Source: Rossellomorea aquimaris | Lineage (GTDB): Bacteria; Bacillota; Bacilli; Bacillales; Bacillaceae_B | NCBI RefSeq assembly: GCF_000935355.1 | Contig: NZ_JXZC01000006.1 | Coordinates: forward strand, 124,001 to 188,000 | Length of the DNA stretch: 64,000 nt | Direction of reading: 5' to 3' | Shown here: piece by piece, positions 29,541 through 40,896 of the stretch | How the letters are laid out: the number at the start of each line of letters is the position of its first letter | Numbering within the stretch: position 1 is the stretch's first letter | Made by a program: the position numbers and the translations under genes | Notes under the pieces: generated by a model | Database searches by the model: none | What the model saw: the letters and a program-made list of their open reading frames with translations, nothing else | Told to the model about the DNA's origin: nothing

Positions 29541-30851
29541 TTGAAAAGAGGTCTACTTATATTTTTCATGATGATTCTCGGGTTTAGTTTTTTACAGCCC
29601 TTGTTAAGCTCTGCTGAGAATACAAAAAAAGTATACGTTATACCTATTCACAAAGAAGTTGAGAAAGGCCTTCAAGTATTTCTGGAGAGGGCGATAAGTG
29701 ATGCAGAAGAAAATAATGCTGACCTTATTATATTTGATATTGATACACCAGGAGGTCTGGTAACGGCAGCTGGTGATATTGGTCAGCTCCTTGATGGTGT
29801 GGAGATAAAGACGGTTGCCTTTGTCAATAATCATGCTTTATCGGCAGGTGCCTTCATCTCCCTTCATGCTGATGAGATCTATATGGTTCCGAATGCTCAG
29901 ATGGGTTCTGCTGCAGTGATTGATCAGGCGGGGAATGCAGCAGATAAGAAAGCTCAGAGTTACTGGCTTTCTGCCATGAAGAGTGCCGCCGAATCAAATG
30001 GGAGAGACCCTCAATATGCTTTGGCCATGGCCGATGAAACGGTAGTAATCGAAGAATTGGGGATTGAAAAAGGGGAGCTACTGACTCTCGGTTCAAAAGA
30101 AGCCAAGCAAGTCGGCTACTCAGAAGGGACCGTTGCAAATCTGGATGAATTATATGAAACTCTTGGTGTCGATAAGTCTTCTATTGTAACTATCGAAGAG
30201 ACTTTTGCGGAGAAGCTGGCACGATTTATTACAAATCCGGTCGTTGTACCAATCCTTCTTTCGTTGGCGAGCCTTGGGTTGATAGTTGAACTGTATTCAC
30301 CAGGCTTTGGAATTGCCGGTTCGATCGGATTGATTTCGCTTCTGTTATTCTTTTATGGACATTTAGTGGCGGGACTTGCCGGTTACGAAACCATCATCCT
30401 CTTTATCATTGGAACCGCCCTTATCGTTGCGGAGTTTTTCCTTCCGGGGGGCATTGCAGGCGGACTTGGCATCGGAGCAATTCTCGCAAGTATTATGCTG
30501 GCAGGGGGCGATGTAGTGCAAATGGGGATATCTCTTCTAATCGCTATACTTGTTGCCGTTGCGACAATGATTATCTTTGTAAAGGTGTTTGGTAAAAGAA
30601 TGAAATTTTTTAACAAAATCATTTTAAAAGATTCAACTAGCACAGAAAGTGGATATGTATCAAACATCAATCGGTTAGAGCTGATCGGTAAAGAAGGTGT
30701 AACCAAAACGCCTTTAAGACCATCTGGAACCGTGATTGTAGATGATGAAAGAATCGATGCTGTGACAGAAGGCGGCTTTATCAAAGCAGGCGAAAGAGTT
30801 AAGATAGTGAAGGTAGAAGGTTCAAGGATTGTTGTAAGGGACATTTCATAA
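29541..30851 (+). CDS. nfeD: NfeD family membrane protein, ClpP-like serine protease type
   Basis: Long (NfeD1b) form, 436 residues: signal peptide (about 1-25), ClpP/crotonase-fold domain with DIDTPGG and the candidate catalytic serine in ALSAGAFIS (about residues 40-230), four to five membrane helices (about 235-355), and a C-terminal OB-fold domain (LIGKEGVTKTPLRPSG). Partner of flotillin in membrane microdomains. TTG start with GAGGGGGTT upstream. B. subtilis YqeZ; also annotated as YuaF-related. Confidence 0.92.
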   Translation: MKRGLLIFFMMILGFSFLQPLLSSAENTKKVYVIPIHKEVEKGLQVFLERAISDAEENNADLIIFDIDTPGGLVTAAGDIGQLLDGVEIKTVAFVNNHALSAGAFISLHADEIYMVPNAQMGSAAVIDQAGNAADKKAQSYWLSAMKSAAESNGRDPQYALAMADETVVIEELGIEKGELLTLGSKEAKQVGYSEGTVANLDELYETLGVDKSSIVTIEETFAEKLARFITNPVVVPILLSLASLGLIVELYSPGFGIAGSIGLISLLLFFYGHLVAGLAGYETIILFIIGTALIVAEFFLPGGIAGGLGIGAILASIMLAGGDVVQMGISLLIAILVAVATMIIFVKVFGKRMKFFNKIILKDSTSTESGYVSNINRLELIGKEGVTKTPLRPSGTVIVDDERIDAVTEGGFIKAGERVKIVKVEGSRIVVRDIS

Positions 30852-30872
30852 TACTTTAGGAGGTAATAAAAT

Positions 30873-31880
30873 ATGGTTATAGGACCAAGTACGATTTTAC
30901 TGCTCGTTGCGATTGTGGTGGGCATTATCGTTTTAGCTGTTTTATTTACATTTGTACCAGTCATGCTGTGGATTTCAGCGATTGCAGCGGGAGTGAGAAT
31001 CAGTATTTTCACACTAGTGGGGATGAGATTGAGACGTGTTATCCCGAGTCGTGTGATCAATCCATTGATTAAAGCCCATAAAGCAGGAATTACGGTAACG
31101 ATCAATCAGTTGGAGAGTCACTATCTAGCTGGTGGTAATGTAGACAGAGTGGTCAATGCACTGATTGCGGCTCATCGAGCGAATATTGAACTAACCTTTG
31201 AGCGTTGTGCGGCTATTGACCTTGCAGGTCGTGACGTACTTGAAGCAGTTCAAATGAGTGTTAACCCTAAAGTGATTGAAACGCCATTTATTGCCGGTGT
31301 GGCAATGGATGGAATTGAAGTGAAAGCCAAAGCGCGCATCACGGTTCGCGCAAACATTGACCGCCTTGTCGGGGGTGCCGGGGAAGAGACAATCGTTGCC
31401 CGTGTAGGGGAAGGGATTGTATCGACAATCGGTTCATCCGACAATCACAAGAAAGTATTGGAAAATCCGGATCTAATTTCTCAAACTGTCCTTTCAAAAG
31501 GCCTGGATGCAGGTACGGCATTTGAAATTCTCTCGATTGATATCGCGGACGTTGATATCGGCAAGAATATCGGGGCAGAACTGCAAACAGAACAAGCGGA
31601 AGCTGATAAGAACATTGCACAAGCGAAAGCAGAAGAAAGAAGAGCAATGGCCGTTGCCAATGAGCAGGAAATGAAAGCAAGAGTAGAAGAGATGAGAGCG
31701 AAGGTTGTGGAAGCTGAAGCAGAAGTACCTCTTGCCATGGCTGAAGCGCTCAGATCAGGCAATATCGGTGTGATGGACTATATGAACTTAAAGAATATCG
31801 ACGCTGATACGGAAATGAGAGACTCGATCGGGAAACTAACCGGGGATAAAAATGATCCGAAAAATTCTAAAGATAAGTAA
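30873..31880 (+). CDS. floA: flotillin-like protein FloA
   Basis: SPFH-family scaffold of functional membrane microdomains. N-terminal hydrophobic hairpin (about residues 5-55), SPFH/band-7 domain ([25 protein letters not shown]), then an Ala/Glu-rich coiled region ([20 protein letters not shown]) that oligomerises, and a short C-terminal tail. 335 residues, close to B. subtilis FloA (YqfA). AGGAGGT precedes the start. Second gene of the sigma-W-type operon. Confidence 0.95.
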   Translation: MVIGPSTILLLVAIVVGIIVLAVLFTFVPVMLWISAIAAGVRISIFTLVGMRLRRVIPSRVINPLIKAHKAGITVTINQLESHYLAGGNVDRVVNALIAAHRANIELTFERCAAIDLAGRDVLEAVQMSVNPKVIETPFIAGVAMDGIEVKAKARITVRANIDRLVGGAGEETIVARVGEGIVSTIGSSDNHKKVLENPDLISQTVLSKGLDAGTAFEILSIDIADVDIGKNIGAELQTEQAEADKNIAQAKAEERRAMAVANEQEMKARVEEMRAKVVEAEAEVPLAMAEALRSGNIGVMDYMNLKNIDADTEMRDSIGKLTGDKNDPKNSKDK

Positions 31881-31909
31881 TATCCCCTTGTGAGAAAGGA
31901 GTTTTCTCC

Positions 31910-32374
31910 ATGGAACCTTTAATCATTGCCATACTGATCGGACTCATCACTTCGATCTTTAATAAAGTGAAAGAGTCACCTTCAAATAAACCAGTAAGGC
32001 AAAAGCCGATTCAGACGGCGTCTCCCCCTCCTTCTGAACCTCATGAAAGAGGGAGGGAAAGGGAGAGGGAGAGACATGCACGCAGCAGATTGCCAAGAGA
32101 ATACAAAGAACCATTGAAAGACGCAGCCTCTTCCATTCAAACCCGGTTTGAAGAAAAGAAGAAGGAAGCAGAATCAACGTATGCAGACTTACAAAAGAAA
32201 GAAGTGCGTTATTCCCGCAGACTGGAAGCTCATCAATCAAGAGCCAAGATGATACGGGAGAAAGGTACGCCTCTCAACATTGATTTCAACAATGGAGATG
32301 ATATCGTAAAAGGATTTATTTTCTCGGAGGTATTCGGACCTCCGCGATCAAAAAAACGGCATCATCAAAAATAA
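31910..32374 (+). CDS. yqfB: uncharacterised protein YqfB-like
   Basis: A 154-residue protein with one N-terminal membrane helix (PLIIAILIGLITSIF) and a charged, arginine/glutamate-rich cytoplasmic part (ERGRERERERHARSR; helical EEKKKEAESTYADLQKK). Third gene behind nfeD-floA, the position of B. subtilis YqfB, from which the name is taken; I cannot align it from memory. Probably a membrane-domain accessory protein by context only. The strong hairpin at 32384 ends this transcript. Confidence 0.7.
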   Translation: MEPLIIAILIGLITSIFNKVKESPSNKPVRQKPIQTASPPPSEPHERGRERERERHARSRLPREYKEPLKDAASSIQTRFEEKKKEAESTYADLQKKEVRYSRRLEAHQSRAKMIREKGTPLNIDFNNGDDIVKGFIFSEVFGPPRSKKRHHQK

Positions 32375-32383
32375 AAGTGATGA

Positions 32384-32431
32384 AACCCCTTTTCATTTCA
32401 TAAATATGAGATGAAAGGGGGTTCTTTTTTT
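32384..32431 (+). terminator. 18-bp-stem terminator that contains the yqfC ribosome binding site
   Basis: Bases 32384-32401 pair with 32406-32423 (16 Watson-Crick and 2 G-T pairs, AAAT loop), followed by C and seven T residues to 32431. The yqfC ATG starts at the very next base, and its Shine-Dalgarno (AAAGGGGG, 32414-32421) is inside the 3' arm. It should end the floA-yqfB transcript and hide the yqfC site on any readthrough RNA. Confidence 0.88.
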
Positions 32432-32716
32432 ATGGCGAAAAGCTTTTTACAACAAATGCGTAAGTGGATGACACAGAAAATGGATTTACCTGAAGATGTC
32501 ATGATGGACCTTCCTCGCGTCACAATGATTGGACAAATTCATATCTATATAGAAAACCATCGCGGTCTGTTGACGTTCACGGATCGAGAGGTGCGGCTTC
32601 TGCTCAAACAAGGTCAACTTTTAATAAAAGGTGAGCAATTTGTCATCAAGATGATTCTTCCTGAAGAAATTCTTCTTCAGGGGAAGATCGTAGAAGTGAT
32701 CTATTTAGAACAATAG
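32432..32716 (+). CDS. yqfC: sporulation protein YqfC
   Basis: A 94-residue conserved protein of spore-formers (block MDLPRVTMIGQIHIYIENHR, then LLLKQGQLLIKGEQFVIK). In B. subtilis yqfC-yqfD are sigma-E dependent and needed for normal sporulation; the biochemical role is unknown. ATG 32432 lies ten bases after AAAGGGGG; the upstream in-frame ATG at 32411 is inside a terminator loop region and is rejected. A CATAAATA at 32399 resembles a sigma-E -10 but I find no good -35. Confidence 0.88.
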   Translation: MAKSFLQQMRKWMTQKMDLPEDVMMDLPRVTMIGQIHIYIENHRGLLTFTDREVRLLLKQGQLLIKGEQFVIKMILPEEILLQGKIVEVIYLEQ

Positions 32717-32727
32717 GAGGGACCGAT

Positions 32728-33915
32728 TTGAAGAACCAGTGGTTTACCTTTTTGAAAGGAAAGGTATTTGTGAAAATGGAAGGAAGGTTGGTTGAGAGGG
32801 TCATTAATCAATTGCTCCGGGCGGGTATCACGATTTGGAATGTGAGAAGAGCCGGTACGGAGACCATCACATTTTACTTATCCTTAGAAGATGTACATAA
32901 CTTCCGAAGAGCGGTTAGGACATCAGAGTGTAAAGTGACATTTCTAAGAGGTCAAGGAATTCCATTTCTGATTAAGCGCTCCCTGAAGAACTCAGGGTTC
33001 ATGATTGGTGGACTTGCTTTCTTCATTATCGTGTTCCTGCTTTCCAATATGGTGTGGGACATCCAAATCAAGGGGGCGTCACCGCAAACGGAGCACAGTA
33101 TAAGAAAAGAGCTGGAAGAAATGGGAGTATCGAAAGGGAAACTTCAATTCTCACTCCCGGATGTAGAAAATATTCAAAGAGAGCTATCCTACAGGATGAA
33201 CAATATTACATGGGTAGGGGTGGAACTGCAGGGGACAACCTTTCACTTCCAAGTGGTTGAGAAGAATGCCCCTGAACCATCTCAATCGTCTGGTCTTCAG
33301 CATATTGTAGCCAAGAAGAAAGCAATCATCACTCAAATGTTTGTAGAAGAAGGAGATCCCCAGGTGAACGTCAATGACTATGTAAACAAAGGTCAGCTTC
33401 TCGTATCGGGTTTGATCGGAAATGAAAAAGATCCTAAAGGGGTTTCGGCCAAGGCGAAGATCATGGGGGAAACATGGTATAAATCTAGTGTGGATCTACC
33501 ATTGAAATCCCGATTTGTGGTTTTTAGCGGTGATGAAAAAAGAAAACATTATGTGGGAATCGGTTCTTTCAATATTCCGATTTGGGGATTTGGAAAGGTT
33601 GAGTACAAAGAGTCCATCGAGGAAGAGAACAAAAAGAACCTCCGTTTTCTTAAATGGGAGCTGCCTATATATTATATTGATAAAAGCTTTAAAGAGAAAG
33701 AAGATGTAGAGAGAACGTATACAAAATCAGAAGCCATTGATGCGGCGAAGAAGCTTGCCAAAAGTAATTTAGAATCCATCCTCCCTGAGGATGCGGAAGT
33801 CACAGATGAAAAAATTTTGCAAGAAAAGGTTGAGAATGGTAAAGTTAGGGTAACAATTCACTTCAAAGTATTAGAAAACATTGCAGTAGGACAACCAATT
33901 ATTCAAGGAGACTAA
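32728..33915 (+). CDS. yqfD: sporulation protein YqfD
   Basis: A 395-residue membrane protein: cytoplasmic N domain (about 1-85, INQLLRAGITIWNVRRAGTE), one membrane helix (about 92-110, GGLAFFIIVFLLSNMVW), and a large extracytoplasmic part with a POTRA/FtsQ-like beginning (VSKGKLQFSLPDVENIQREL). Family TIGR02876-type, restricted to spore-formers. TTG start with AGGAGGGACC upstream. It is coupled to yqfC by an 11-base gap. Confidence 0.9.
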   Translation: MKNQWFTFLKGKVFVKMEGRLVERVINQLLRAGITIWNVRRAGTETITFYLSLEDVHNFRRAVRTSECKVTFLRGQGIPFLIKRSLKNSGFMIGGLAFFIIVFLLSNMVWDIQIKGASPQTEHSIRKELEEMGVSKGKLQFSLPDVENIQRELSYRMNNITWVGVELQGTTFHFQVVEKNAPEPSQSSGLQHIVAKKKAIITQMFVEEGDPQVNVNDYVNKGQLLVSGLIGNEKDPKGVSAKAKIMGETWYKSSVDLPLKSRFVVFSGDEKRKHYVGIGSFNIPIWGFGKVEYKESIEEENKKNLRFLKWELPIYYIDKSFKEKEDVERTYTKSEAIDAAKKLAKSNLESILPEDAEVTDEKILQEKVENGKVRVTIHFKVLENIAVGQPIIQGD

Positions 33916-33918
33916 CGA

Positions 33919-34878
33919 ATGTCAGATGAAATCTTAATGAAATTACAACTTGAAAACCCAAACGAAGCCATCGCTTTGTTCGGTGTTTCAGATTCTCACC
34001 TTAAATTAATAGAACAGGAATTACACGTTTCCATCGTAACAAGAGGCGAAGAATTGCTGGTTTCAGGTAAAGAAGAAGATGTAAGTCTCGCTCTTGATGT
34101 TTCAGATCGACTTGTAGCTGTGATACGTAAAGGGATCAATATTGGCCAAAGAGATGTTCACTATGCACTGGAAATGGGCAAACAAGGCACACTCGAATAC
34201 TTTACGGATTTGTACAATGAAGAAATTACGAAAAATGCAAAAGGTAAATCCATCAGGGTGAAAACCCTGGGGCAGCGCCAATACATCCAGGCTATCAAGA
34301 AACACGATATGGTGTTTGGGATTGGTCCGGCCGGGACGGGAAAAACCTATCTGGCTGTTGTGATGGCAGTACATGCGTTAAAAAACGGACAGGTGAAAAA
34401 AATCATCCTTACACGCCCTGCTGTTGAAGCAGGAGAGAGCCTGGGCTTCCTTCCGGGTGACTTAAAGGAAAAGGTAGATCCTTATCTGCGTCCCCTATAT
34501 GACGCCCTGCATGATGTACTGGGTGCCGAGCATACAGCTCGATTGATTGAAAGGGGCACCATTGAAATTGCTCCTCTGGCTTATATGAGAGGACGTACCC
34601 TGGATGATGCGTTTGTCATACTGGATGAGGCACAAAACACAACGAAAGCACAAATGAAAATGTTTTTAACCAGACTTGGCTTTGATTCGAAAATGATCAT
34701 CACCGGAGATCGCTCTCAAGTGGATTTACCGAGAGGAAGCGAGTCAGGATTAATTTCTTCTGAAAGAATATTAAAAGATGTAAAAGGAGTATCGTTTATT
34801 TATCTTGATCAAGCGGATGTGGTTCGTCATCCATTGGTCGCTAAAATAATCGATGCGTATGAAACAATAGAAAAGTAA
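33919..34878 (+). CDS. phoH: PhoH-like ATPase (PhoL)
   Basis: Cytosolic P-loop protein of the PhoH/PhoL family, thought to act in RNA metabolism together with YbeY. Walker A GPAGTGKTYLAVVMA, Walker B FVILDEAQNTT, and downstream GDRSQVDLPRG; an N-terminal KH-like region precedes the ATPase. 319 residues. The gene begins three bases after yqfD and shares the locus with ybeY, as in many bacteria. Confidence 0.93.
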   Translation: MSDEILMKLQLENPNEAIALFGVSDSHLKLIEQELHVSIVTRGEELLVSGKEEDVSLALDVSDRLVAVIRKGINIGQRDVHYALEMGKQGTLEYFTDLYNEEITKNAKGKSIRVKTLGQRQYIQAIKKHDMVFGIGPAGTGKTYLAVVMAVHALKNGQVKKIILTRPAVEAGESLGFLPGDLKEKVDPYLRPLYDALHDVLGAEHTARLIERGTIEIAPLAYMRGRTLDDAFVILDEAQNTTKAQMKMFLTRLGFDSKMIITGDRSQVDLPRGSESGLISSERILKDVKGVSFIYLDQADVVRHPLVAKIIDAYETIEK

Positions 34879-34888
34879 TGCGGTAAAG

Positions 34889-34949
34889 AGATTGATCCAG
34901 TGTGTCACTCTGTAACAGCGGTGACACATGCAGGGATCGATCTTTTTTT
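34889..34949 (+). terminator. terminator after phoH
   Basis: Long imperfect hairpin: AGATTGATCC / GGGATCGATCT outer stem and GTGTCAC / GTGACAC inner stem, followed by TTTTTTT. Confidence 0.82.
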
Positions 34950-35087
34950 ATAGGGTTTAACATAGATAATTAAGTAAAAAACTGTTATCATTTTACATAA
35001 TTGCTGGATTATTTTTCACTCGTGCTTTTTTGTAAGCTCTTTACCTTGAACTGGTTGAAATTGTACTTACATAACAGGGGGTTCTTT

Positions 35088-37247
35088 ATGCAAACGCACC
35101 CATTTTTACTCAAAATAAGGAGCTTTCTTAGCTACCGACTATTTACTAATCTCTTATTTGTGTTACTTGGTATTATTGTTTTCGGGGTCTTGTATGGAAA
35201 TGTAAAACCGAAAACCCTGGATATCAATTTGTATGAAGAAGCTCCTACAACGATACGGGCTCCTAAGAAATTCGTTGATGATGAGGCTACTGAGAAGAAG
35301 AAGGAAGAAGCAAAGGCTGAAGTTGCGAATGTCTACACCACGAAAGAAGGAGCCGTCGACAACTCCATATCCCTTCTTCGCTCACTCATTGAAAGTGTTA
35401 AAGAAGTGAAGGCGCAAACGAAGGGTGAAGAAACCGAGGATCTAAAGCCTTCTCCAGGAGCTGATATAAATGAACAGCTCAAGCTGCTTAAAGGGAAGCT
35501 TCCAAAGGATAAAGATAATAACGTGACCAATGGTTTGAATGATTCCGTATTAAAAACCCTTTTAGAAGCATCAGAAGAAGACCTGGATCGAATGGAGACG
35601 ATTGTTTCCACTCAATTAAAAGTCATTATGGAAAATGGTGTGAAAGAGGATGAGTTAAAAGAAGCGAGATTTAATTTAGAGCAAAGGATCACCAGCTACA
35701 GTTTTAAAGGGGATCAGACTACAGCGGCTGTTGCGCTTGGGAATGTTGCCCTTGAGCCTACTCAGTATTACGACGCGGAAAAAACGGATGAGTTGAAAAA
35801 GCTCGCTGAAGTTAATGTTCAAAAGGTTGAAATCATAGAAGGTGGAGTCATAGTACAAGATGGAGACCTGATTACACCGAAAGTATACAGTATCCTGAAA
35901 TCCATGGGGATGGTTGAAAATACGTTCTCTTTCAAGCCCTATATTGGACTGGCCCTCTTTGTCCTTGTCGTGATCAGTTCGCTGTATTACTTTTTCTATA
36001 CTCTGGAAGTAACGGAAGAACGAAAACAGAATTATTTAATCCTTACGAGTATCGTGTTTGTGATTTCACTTCTGATCATGAAGATTGTGGGATTAATAGA
36101 CCAGATGGAGATCAATGATATTGCCTTTATTTTACCTGCTGCATTCACGGGTATGATACTGAGGATTTTATTAAATGAGCGGATTGCCATGATGATGGTG
36201 TTTATTTTATCAGCATGCTCAAGTATCATCTTTCATCAGCAGTTCTCCGGTTCAATCGATATTGAGATCGCTATTTATACGTTATTCAGTGGTGTATCAG
36301 GGATTCTCTTTCTAGTGAGCCGAAATCAGCGCTCGAATATTTTAAGAGCGGGTATTTACGTTGCTCTAGTGAATATATTGATCCTGGCGTTCTTAGTTCT
36401 GTTAAGCGGTACTTCTTATTCCAATAGCGAATATGTGTATTATCTCGTATTTGCCCTGGTATCGGGAATCGGTTCCTCTATATTAACAATCGGTTTCCTG
36501 CCGTTTTTCGAGGCCGGATTCGGCATACTTTCTTCTATGAGGCTGGTTGAGCTCTCAAGCCCTACACAACCATTATTAAAGAAGCTGCTGACCGATGCCC
36601 CGGGTACTTATCATCACAGTGTCATGGTAGCGAATCTTGCAGAATCTGCATGTGAGTCCATTGGCGCAAACGGCCTATTAGCGAGGGTCGGCTGCTATTA
36701 CCATGATGTTGGAAAGTCAAAAAGGCCACATTTTTTTATTGAAAATCAGCTCAATATGGAAAATCCCCATGATCGGGTCTCGCCTGAGACGAGTAGGGAT
36801 GTTATTATAAGTCATGCTTCAGACGGTGCCGAAATGCTGCGTAAGCATAAGCTGCCAAAGGAAATTGTAGATATTGCCGAGCAGCATCACGGAACGACAT
36901 TGTTGAAATATTTTTATTATAAGGCAAAGGAACAAGGGAAAGATGTTAAGGAAGAAGATTATCGATATCCCGGTCCTAAACCACAAACAAGGGAAGCGGC
37001 CATTATCAGTATTGCAGATAGTGTGGAAGCGGCTGTCAGATCGAAGAAATCTCCCACTCAAGGAGAGATTCAACAGCTTGTTCATTCCATTGTACAAGAC
37101 CGCCTGCAGGACGGTCAGTTTAACGAGTGCGATATTTCATTGAAGCAATTGGAGACAGTCAAGAGATCTCTTTGTGAGACTCTGAATGGAATCTTTCATC
37201 CGAGAATCGAATATCCGGAACTTAAAGCAAAAGGAGAAGAAGCATGA
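35088..37247 (+). CDS. pgpH: cyclic-di-AMP phosphodiesterase PgpH (7TM-HD protein)
   Basis: Membrane HD-domain phosphodiesterase that hydrolyses c-di-AMP (YqfF in B. subtilis). Order in 719 residues: N-terminal helix (about 18-35), large extracellular 7TMR-HDED domain (about 40-280), seven membrane helices (about 290-480), and a cytoplasmic HD domain with [24 protein letters not shown] and [16 protein letters not shown] 35088 follows AGGGGGTT; the extension to 35001 is rejected. Ends in a 4-base ATGA overlap with ybeY. Confidence 0.95.
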   Translation: MQTHPFLLKIRSFLSYRLFTNLLFVLLGIIVFGVLYGNVKPKTLDINLYEEAPTTIRAPKKFVDDEATEKKKEEAKAEVANVYTTKEGAVDNSISLLRSLIESVKEVKAQTKGEETEDLKPSPGADINEQLKLLKGKLPKDKDNNVTNGLNDSVLKTLLEASEEDLDRMETIVSTQLKVIMENGVKEDELKEARFNLEQRITSYSFKGDQTTAAVALGNVALEPTQYYDAEKTDELKKLAEVNVQKVEIIEGGVIVQDGDLITPKVYSILKSMGMVENTFSFKPYIGLALFVLVVISSLYYFFYTLEVTEERKQNYLILTSIVFVISLLIMKIVGLIDQMEINDIAFILPAAFTGMILRILLNERIAMMMVFILSACSSIIFHQQFSGSIDIEIAIYTLFSGVSGILFLVSRNQRSNILRAGIYVALVNILILAFLVLLSGTSYSNSEYVYYLVFALVSGIGSSILTIGFLPFFEAGFGILSSMRLVELSSPTQPLLKKLLTDAPGTYHHSVMVANLAESACESIGANGLLARVGCYYHDVGKSKRPHFFIENQLNMENPHDRVSPETSRDVIISHASDGAEMLRKHKLPKEIVDIAEQHHGTTLLKYFYYKAKEQGKDVKEEDYRYPGPKPQTREAAIISIADSVEAAVRSKKSPTQGEIQQLVHSIVQDRLQDGQFNECDISLKQLETVKRSLCETLNGIFHPRIEYPELKAKGEEA

Positions 37248-37717
37248 CATTATTGATCGACTTTATTGATGAAACAGAGAAATTATCCGATGAGGAAACA
37301 AATTTGGTGCAAAACATCTTAAACTTTGCAGCAATAAAGGAAGAAGTCGAAGATGATAGCGAAGTATCGGTTACGTTTGTGACGAACGAAAGAATCCAGG
37401 AAATTAACCGTGAATATCGCCATAAGGACCAGCCCACAGATGTGATTTCCTTCGCTCTTGAAGAACTGGGAGAAGACGAAGTTGAAATTGTAGGTGGTCA
37501 AATTCCACGTGTACTCGGTGATATCATCATTTCCATCGATCGAGCCAAAGAGCAGGCGGAAGAATATAATCATTCATTTTCCCGTGAACTGGGTTTTCTT
37601 GCTCTTCACGGATTCCTGCATTTATTGGGATATGATCATATGGAAGAAATCGATGAAAAGGAAATGTTTCAGAGACAAAAGGACATTTTAGATGAATATG
37701 GACTCAAAAGGGACTAA
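37244..37717 (+). CDS. ybeY: endoribonuclease YbeY
   Basis: Zinc-dependent single-strand RNase for 16S rRNA 3'-end maturation and ribosome quality control. The zinc motif H-x3-H-x5-H is [11 protein letters not shown], and [16 protein letters not shown] is the second conserved block. 157 residues. Overlaps pgpH by 4 bases and dgkA by 26 bases, so the group is translationally coupled. Confidence 0.96.
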   Translation: MTLLIDFIDETEKLSDEETNLVQNILNFAAIKEEVEDDSEVSVTFVTNERIQEINREYRHKDQPTDVISFALEELGEDEVEIVGGQIPRVLGDIIISIDRAKEQAEEYNHSFSRELGFLALHGFLHLLGYDHMEEIDEKEMFQRQKDILDEYGLKRD

Positions 37718-38090
37718 GTTCGGCCTATTCAGGTTCTTGAAGTCTTTTGGATATGCCGCAGATGGGATTAAATCTGTATGGGCCACGGAGCAGAATTTCA
37801 GGATTCACTCTTGTGTAGGGATCATTGTTTTTATCTTAGCGTATATGCTGTCAGTATCTGCCCTGGAATGGATCATTTTAATTATATTGGTGTTTTCGGT
37901 ATTGGCACTTGAAACAATGAATACAGCGATAGAAAAAGCAGTGGATCTTTCAACGTCAGACTACCATCCCCTGGCGAAAGCGGCAAAGGACCTTGCTTCG
38001 GCTGCCGTATTACTCTTTGCGTTCTGTACCGCGATTGTTGGTACCATCATATTTCTTCCAAAACTACTTGAGATTATTTCTGCTCTTTGA
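37692..38090 (+). CDS. dgkA: undecaprenol/diacylglycerol kinase
   Basis: Small integral-membrane kinase; in Gram-positive bacteria it phosphorylates undecaprenol for the cell-wall carrier lipid pool. Three membrane helices and the conserved active-site block [21 protein letters not shown], then [13 protein letters not shown]. 132 residues from ATG 37692; the ATG at 37698 (MDSKG) is equally possible and resembles B. subtilis. No clear ribosome site, consistent with coupling to the overlapping ybeY. Confidence 0.93.
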   Translation: MNMDSKGTKFGLFRFLKSFGYAADGIKSVWATEQNFRIHSCVGIIVFILAYMLSVSALEWIILIILVFSVLALETMNTAIEKAVDLSTSDYHPLAKAAKDLASAAVLLFAFCTAIVGTIIFLPKLLEIISAL

Positions 38091-38123
38091 TGGAAGAAAC
38101 GAAGATGCGAATACCTGAAAAAC

Positions 38124-38169
38124 AAAGGCTGCAAAAGAGAAATTGTACGATTTCTCTTTTGCAGCCTTT
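38124..38169. terminator. perfect 20-bp hairpin after dgkA
   Basis: Bases 38124-38143 are exactly complementary to 38150-38169 with a 6-base loop. The stem includes A/T-rich arms but only a short T-rich tail follows, so it may terminate inefficiently or serve to stabilise the 3' end. Confidence 0.6.
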
Positions 38170-38304
38170 AATTCATTTGAAAACGTTCTTATACTTGTAT
38201 AGAATAAGTGGAGCAAAGGACAAAATCGATAAATAGTTTGAATTATCTAACTATTTTATTACAAAATGATAACAGCCCATTTTCTTTTATGAAAAATGTA
38301 GTAA

Positions 38305-39652
<1,348 letters not shown>

Positions 39653-39763
39653 TGATTAAATTAACAATATTTAGGCCACATCTTTTAGAGAGAAAATGTT
39701 CATTCTAATCACAAGAAAGCTTATGAAGTCTTGCTAGTTTAAATCCAGAAAGGTGGGTTTTTT

Positions 39764-39907
39764 ATGTTAGACTTAACATGGAAATTTTTTTCGCAGACAG
39801 GAAGTATAGACACCTATTTACTTTTTAAGGAGCTTGAAAAGGAGACGGTTGACGATCCTTACAGCTTTGAAGAAGAAACAGCGGAAGTTGATTTTCCTTT
39901 AACGTGA
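39764..39907 (+). CDS. yqzL: YqzL family small protein
   Basis: A 47-residue ORF starting MLDLTWKFFSQTGSIDTYLL and ending in an acidic tail; AAAGGTGGG lies upstream. It has the size, position (between era and recO) and LDLTWK-F-TG-ID-YLL pattern of the YqzL proteins of Bacillus. Too short for usual length cut-offs. Function unknown. Confidence 0.85.
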   Translation: MLDLTWKFFSQTGSIDTYLLFKELEKETVDDPYSFEEETAEVDFPLT

Positions 39908-39952
39908 TAAGTTTGTCATCACCCGGGCGGATTGATGTCGGGAGGTGGCTAT

Positions 39953-40705
39953 ATGCTACAGAAGTGTGAAGGAATCGTTATTCGAACCAATCATTACGGT
40001 GAGTCGAACAAAATTGTTACCATATACACACGGGAATTTGGAAAGATTGGATTGATGGCTAGAGGGGCAAAAAAACCTAATAGCCGTCTATCCGCCATTT
40101 CACAATTGTTTACATATGGTTATTTCCTTTTTATTAAAGGAAGTGGGCTGGGGACTCTTCAGCAGGGAGAGATGGTTGAATCGTTAAGGCATGTAAGGGA
40201 AGATTTGTTCAAGACGGCTTATGCCACTTACATTGTCGACCTTCTTGACAAAGCGACGGAGGACCGGAAACCGAACCCATTTCTATTTGAACTGCTTTAC
40301 AAGACCATTCACTATTTAAATGAAGACTATGATCCTGAAATTCTTATGCACATATTTGAAATGAAGATGCTCCCTGTATTAGGGCTGTATCCGCATTTGA
40401 ATGGATGTAGTGTATGCGGGGAAGCGGATGGTGAATTCGCCTTTTCCTTTAAAGAAAATGGATTCATCTGTCATCGTTGTCTGAGTGAAGATCCTCATCA
40501 TTATCCGATCTCGCAAAGCACTGTGAAGCTTCTGAGGGTATTTTACTATTTCGATCTTAATCGATTGGGGAATATTTCGGTAAAAGATGAAACAAAACGT
40601 CAATTGAAGCGGGTAATCAGGACTTATTACGATGAAAATTCAGGTTTAACATTAAAATCCAGAAGGTTCCTGGACCAGATGGATAACCTAAAGGACTTAT
40701 TCTAG
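39953..40705 (+). CDS. recO: DNA repair protein RecO
   Basis: Recombination mediator that works with RecF/RecR to load RecA on SSB-coated DNA and anneals strands. N-terminal OB fold ([20 protein letters not shown]), helical core, and a zinc-binding segment (NGCSVCG, later CHRC). ATG 39953 follows GGGAGGTGG; the frame from 39932 is an extension into the site. 250 residues. Ends at a strong terminator. Confidence 0.96.
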   Translation: MLQKCEGIVIRTNHYGESNKIVTIYTREFGKIGLMARGAKKPNSRLSAISQLFTYGYFLFIKGSGLGTLQQGEMVESLRHVREDLFKTAYATYIVDLLDKATEDRKPNPFLFELLYKTIHYLNEDYDPEILMHIFEMKMLPVLGLYPHLNGCSVCGEADGEFAFSFKENGFICHRCLSEDPHHYPISQSTVKLLRVFYYFDLNRLGNISVKDETKRQLKRVIRTYYDENSGLTLKSRRFLDQMDNLKDLF

Positions 40706-40736
40706 TTTATAATGCTGCTTGTGATGATATAGAAAG

Positions 40737-40770
40737 GGCCCATTCACCATGGTGAATGGGCCTGTTTTTT
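40737..40770 (+). terminator. terminator after recO
   Basis: Perfect palindrome GGCCCATTCACC / GGTGAATGGGCC around AT, then a T-rich tract. Confidence 0.92.
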
Positions 40771-40896
40771 ATGTGTCTGCTAGCTCCGGGGCTTAGAGGC
40801 TCGAGGTCATAAGTCAAACATATCAAAAAGGCAAAGAACGCCTTTCCGGTATGTTCGCCTTATGCTTGTCGCCTCTGGGCAAAGCCCCTCCGCTTT
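40771..40896. repeat. palindromic intergenic element, copy 1
   Basis: A 126-bp unit with nested pairing: outer GGGGCTT...AGAGGC with GCCTCT...AAGCCCC; CATAAG with CTTATG; AACATA with TATGTT; innermost AAAGGC with GCCTTT around AAAGAAC. Starts ATGTGTCTGC and ends CTCCGCTTT. No ORF. Confidence 0.85.

Noticed and set aside
30383..31105. 240-residue antisense frame over nfeD/floA
   Set aside because: Thr/Ile/Ser-rich composition typical of the complement of membrane-protein codons; spans two real genes.
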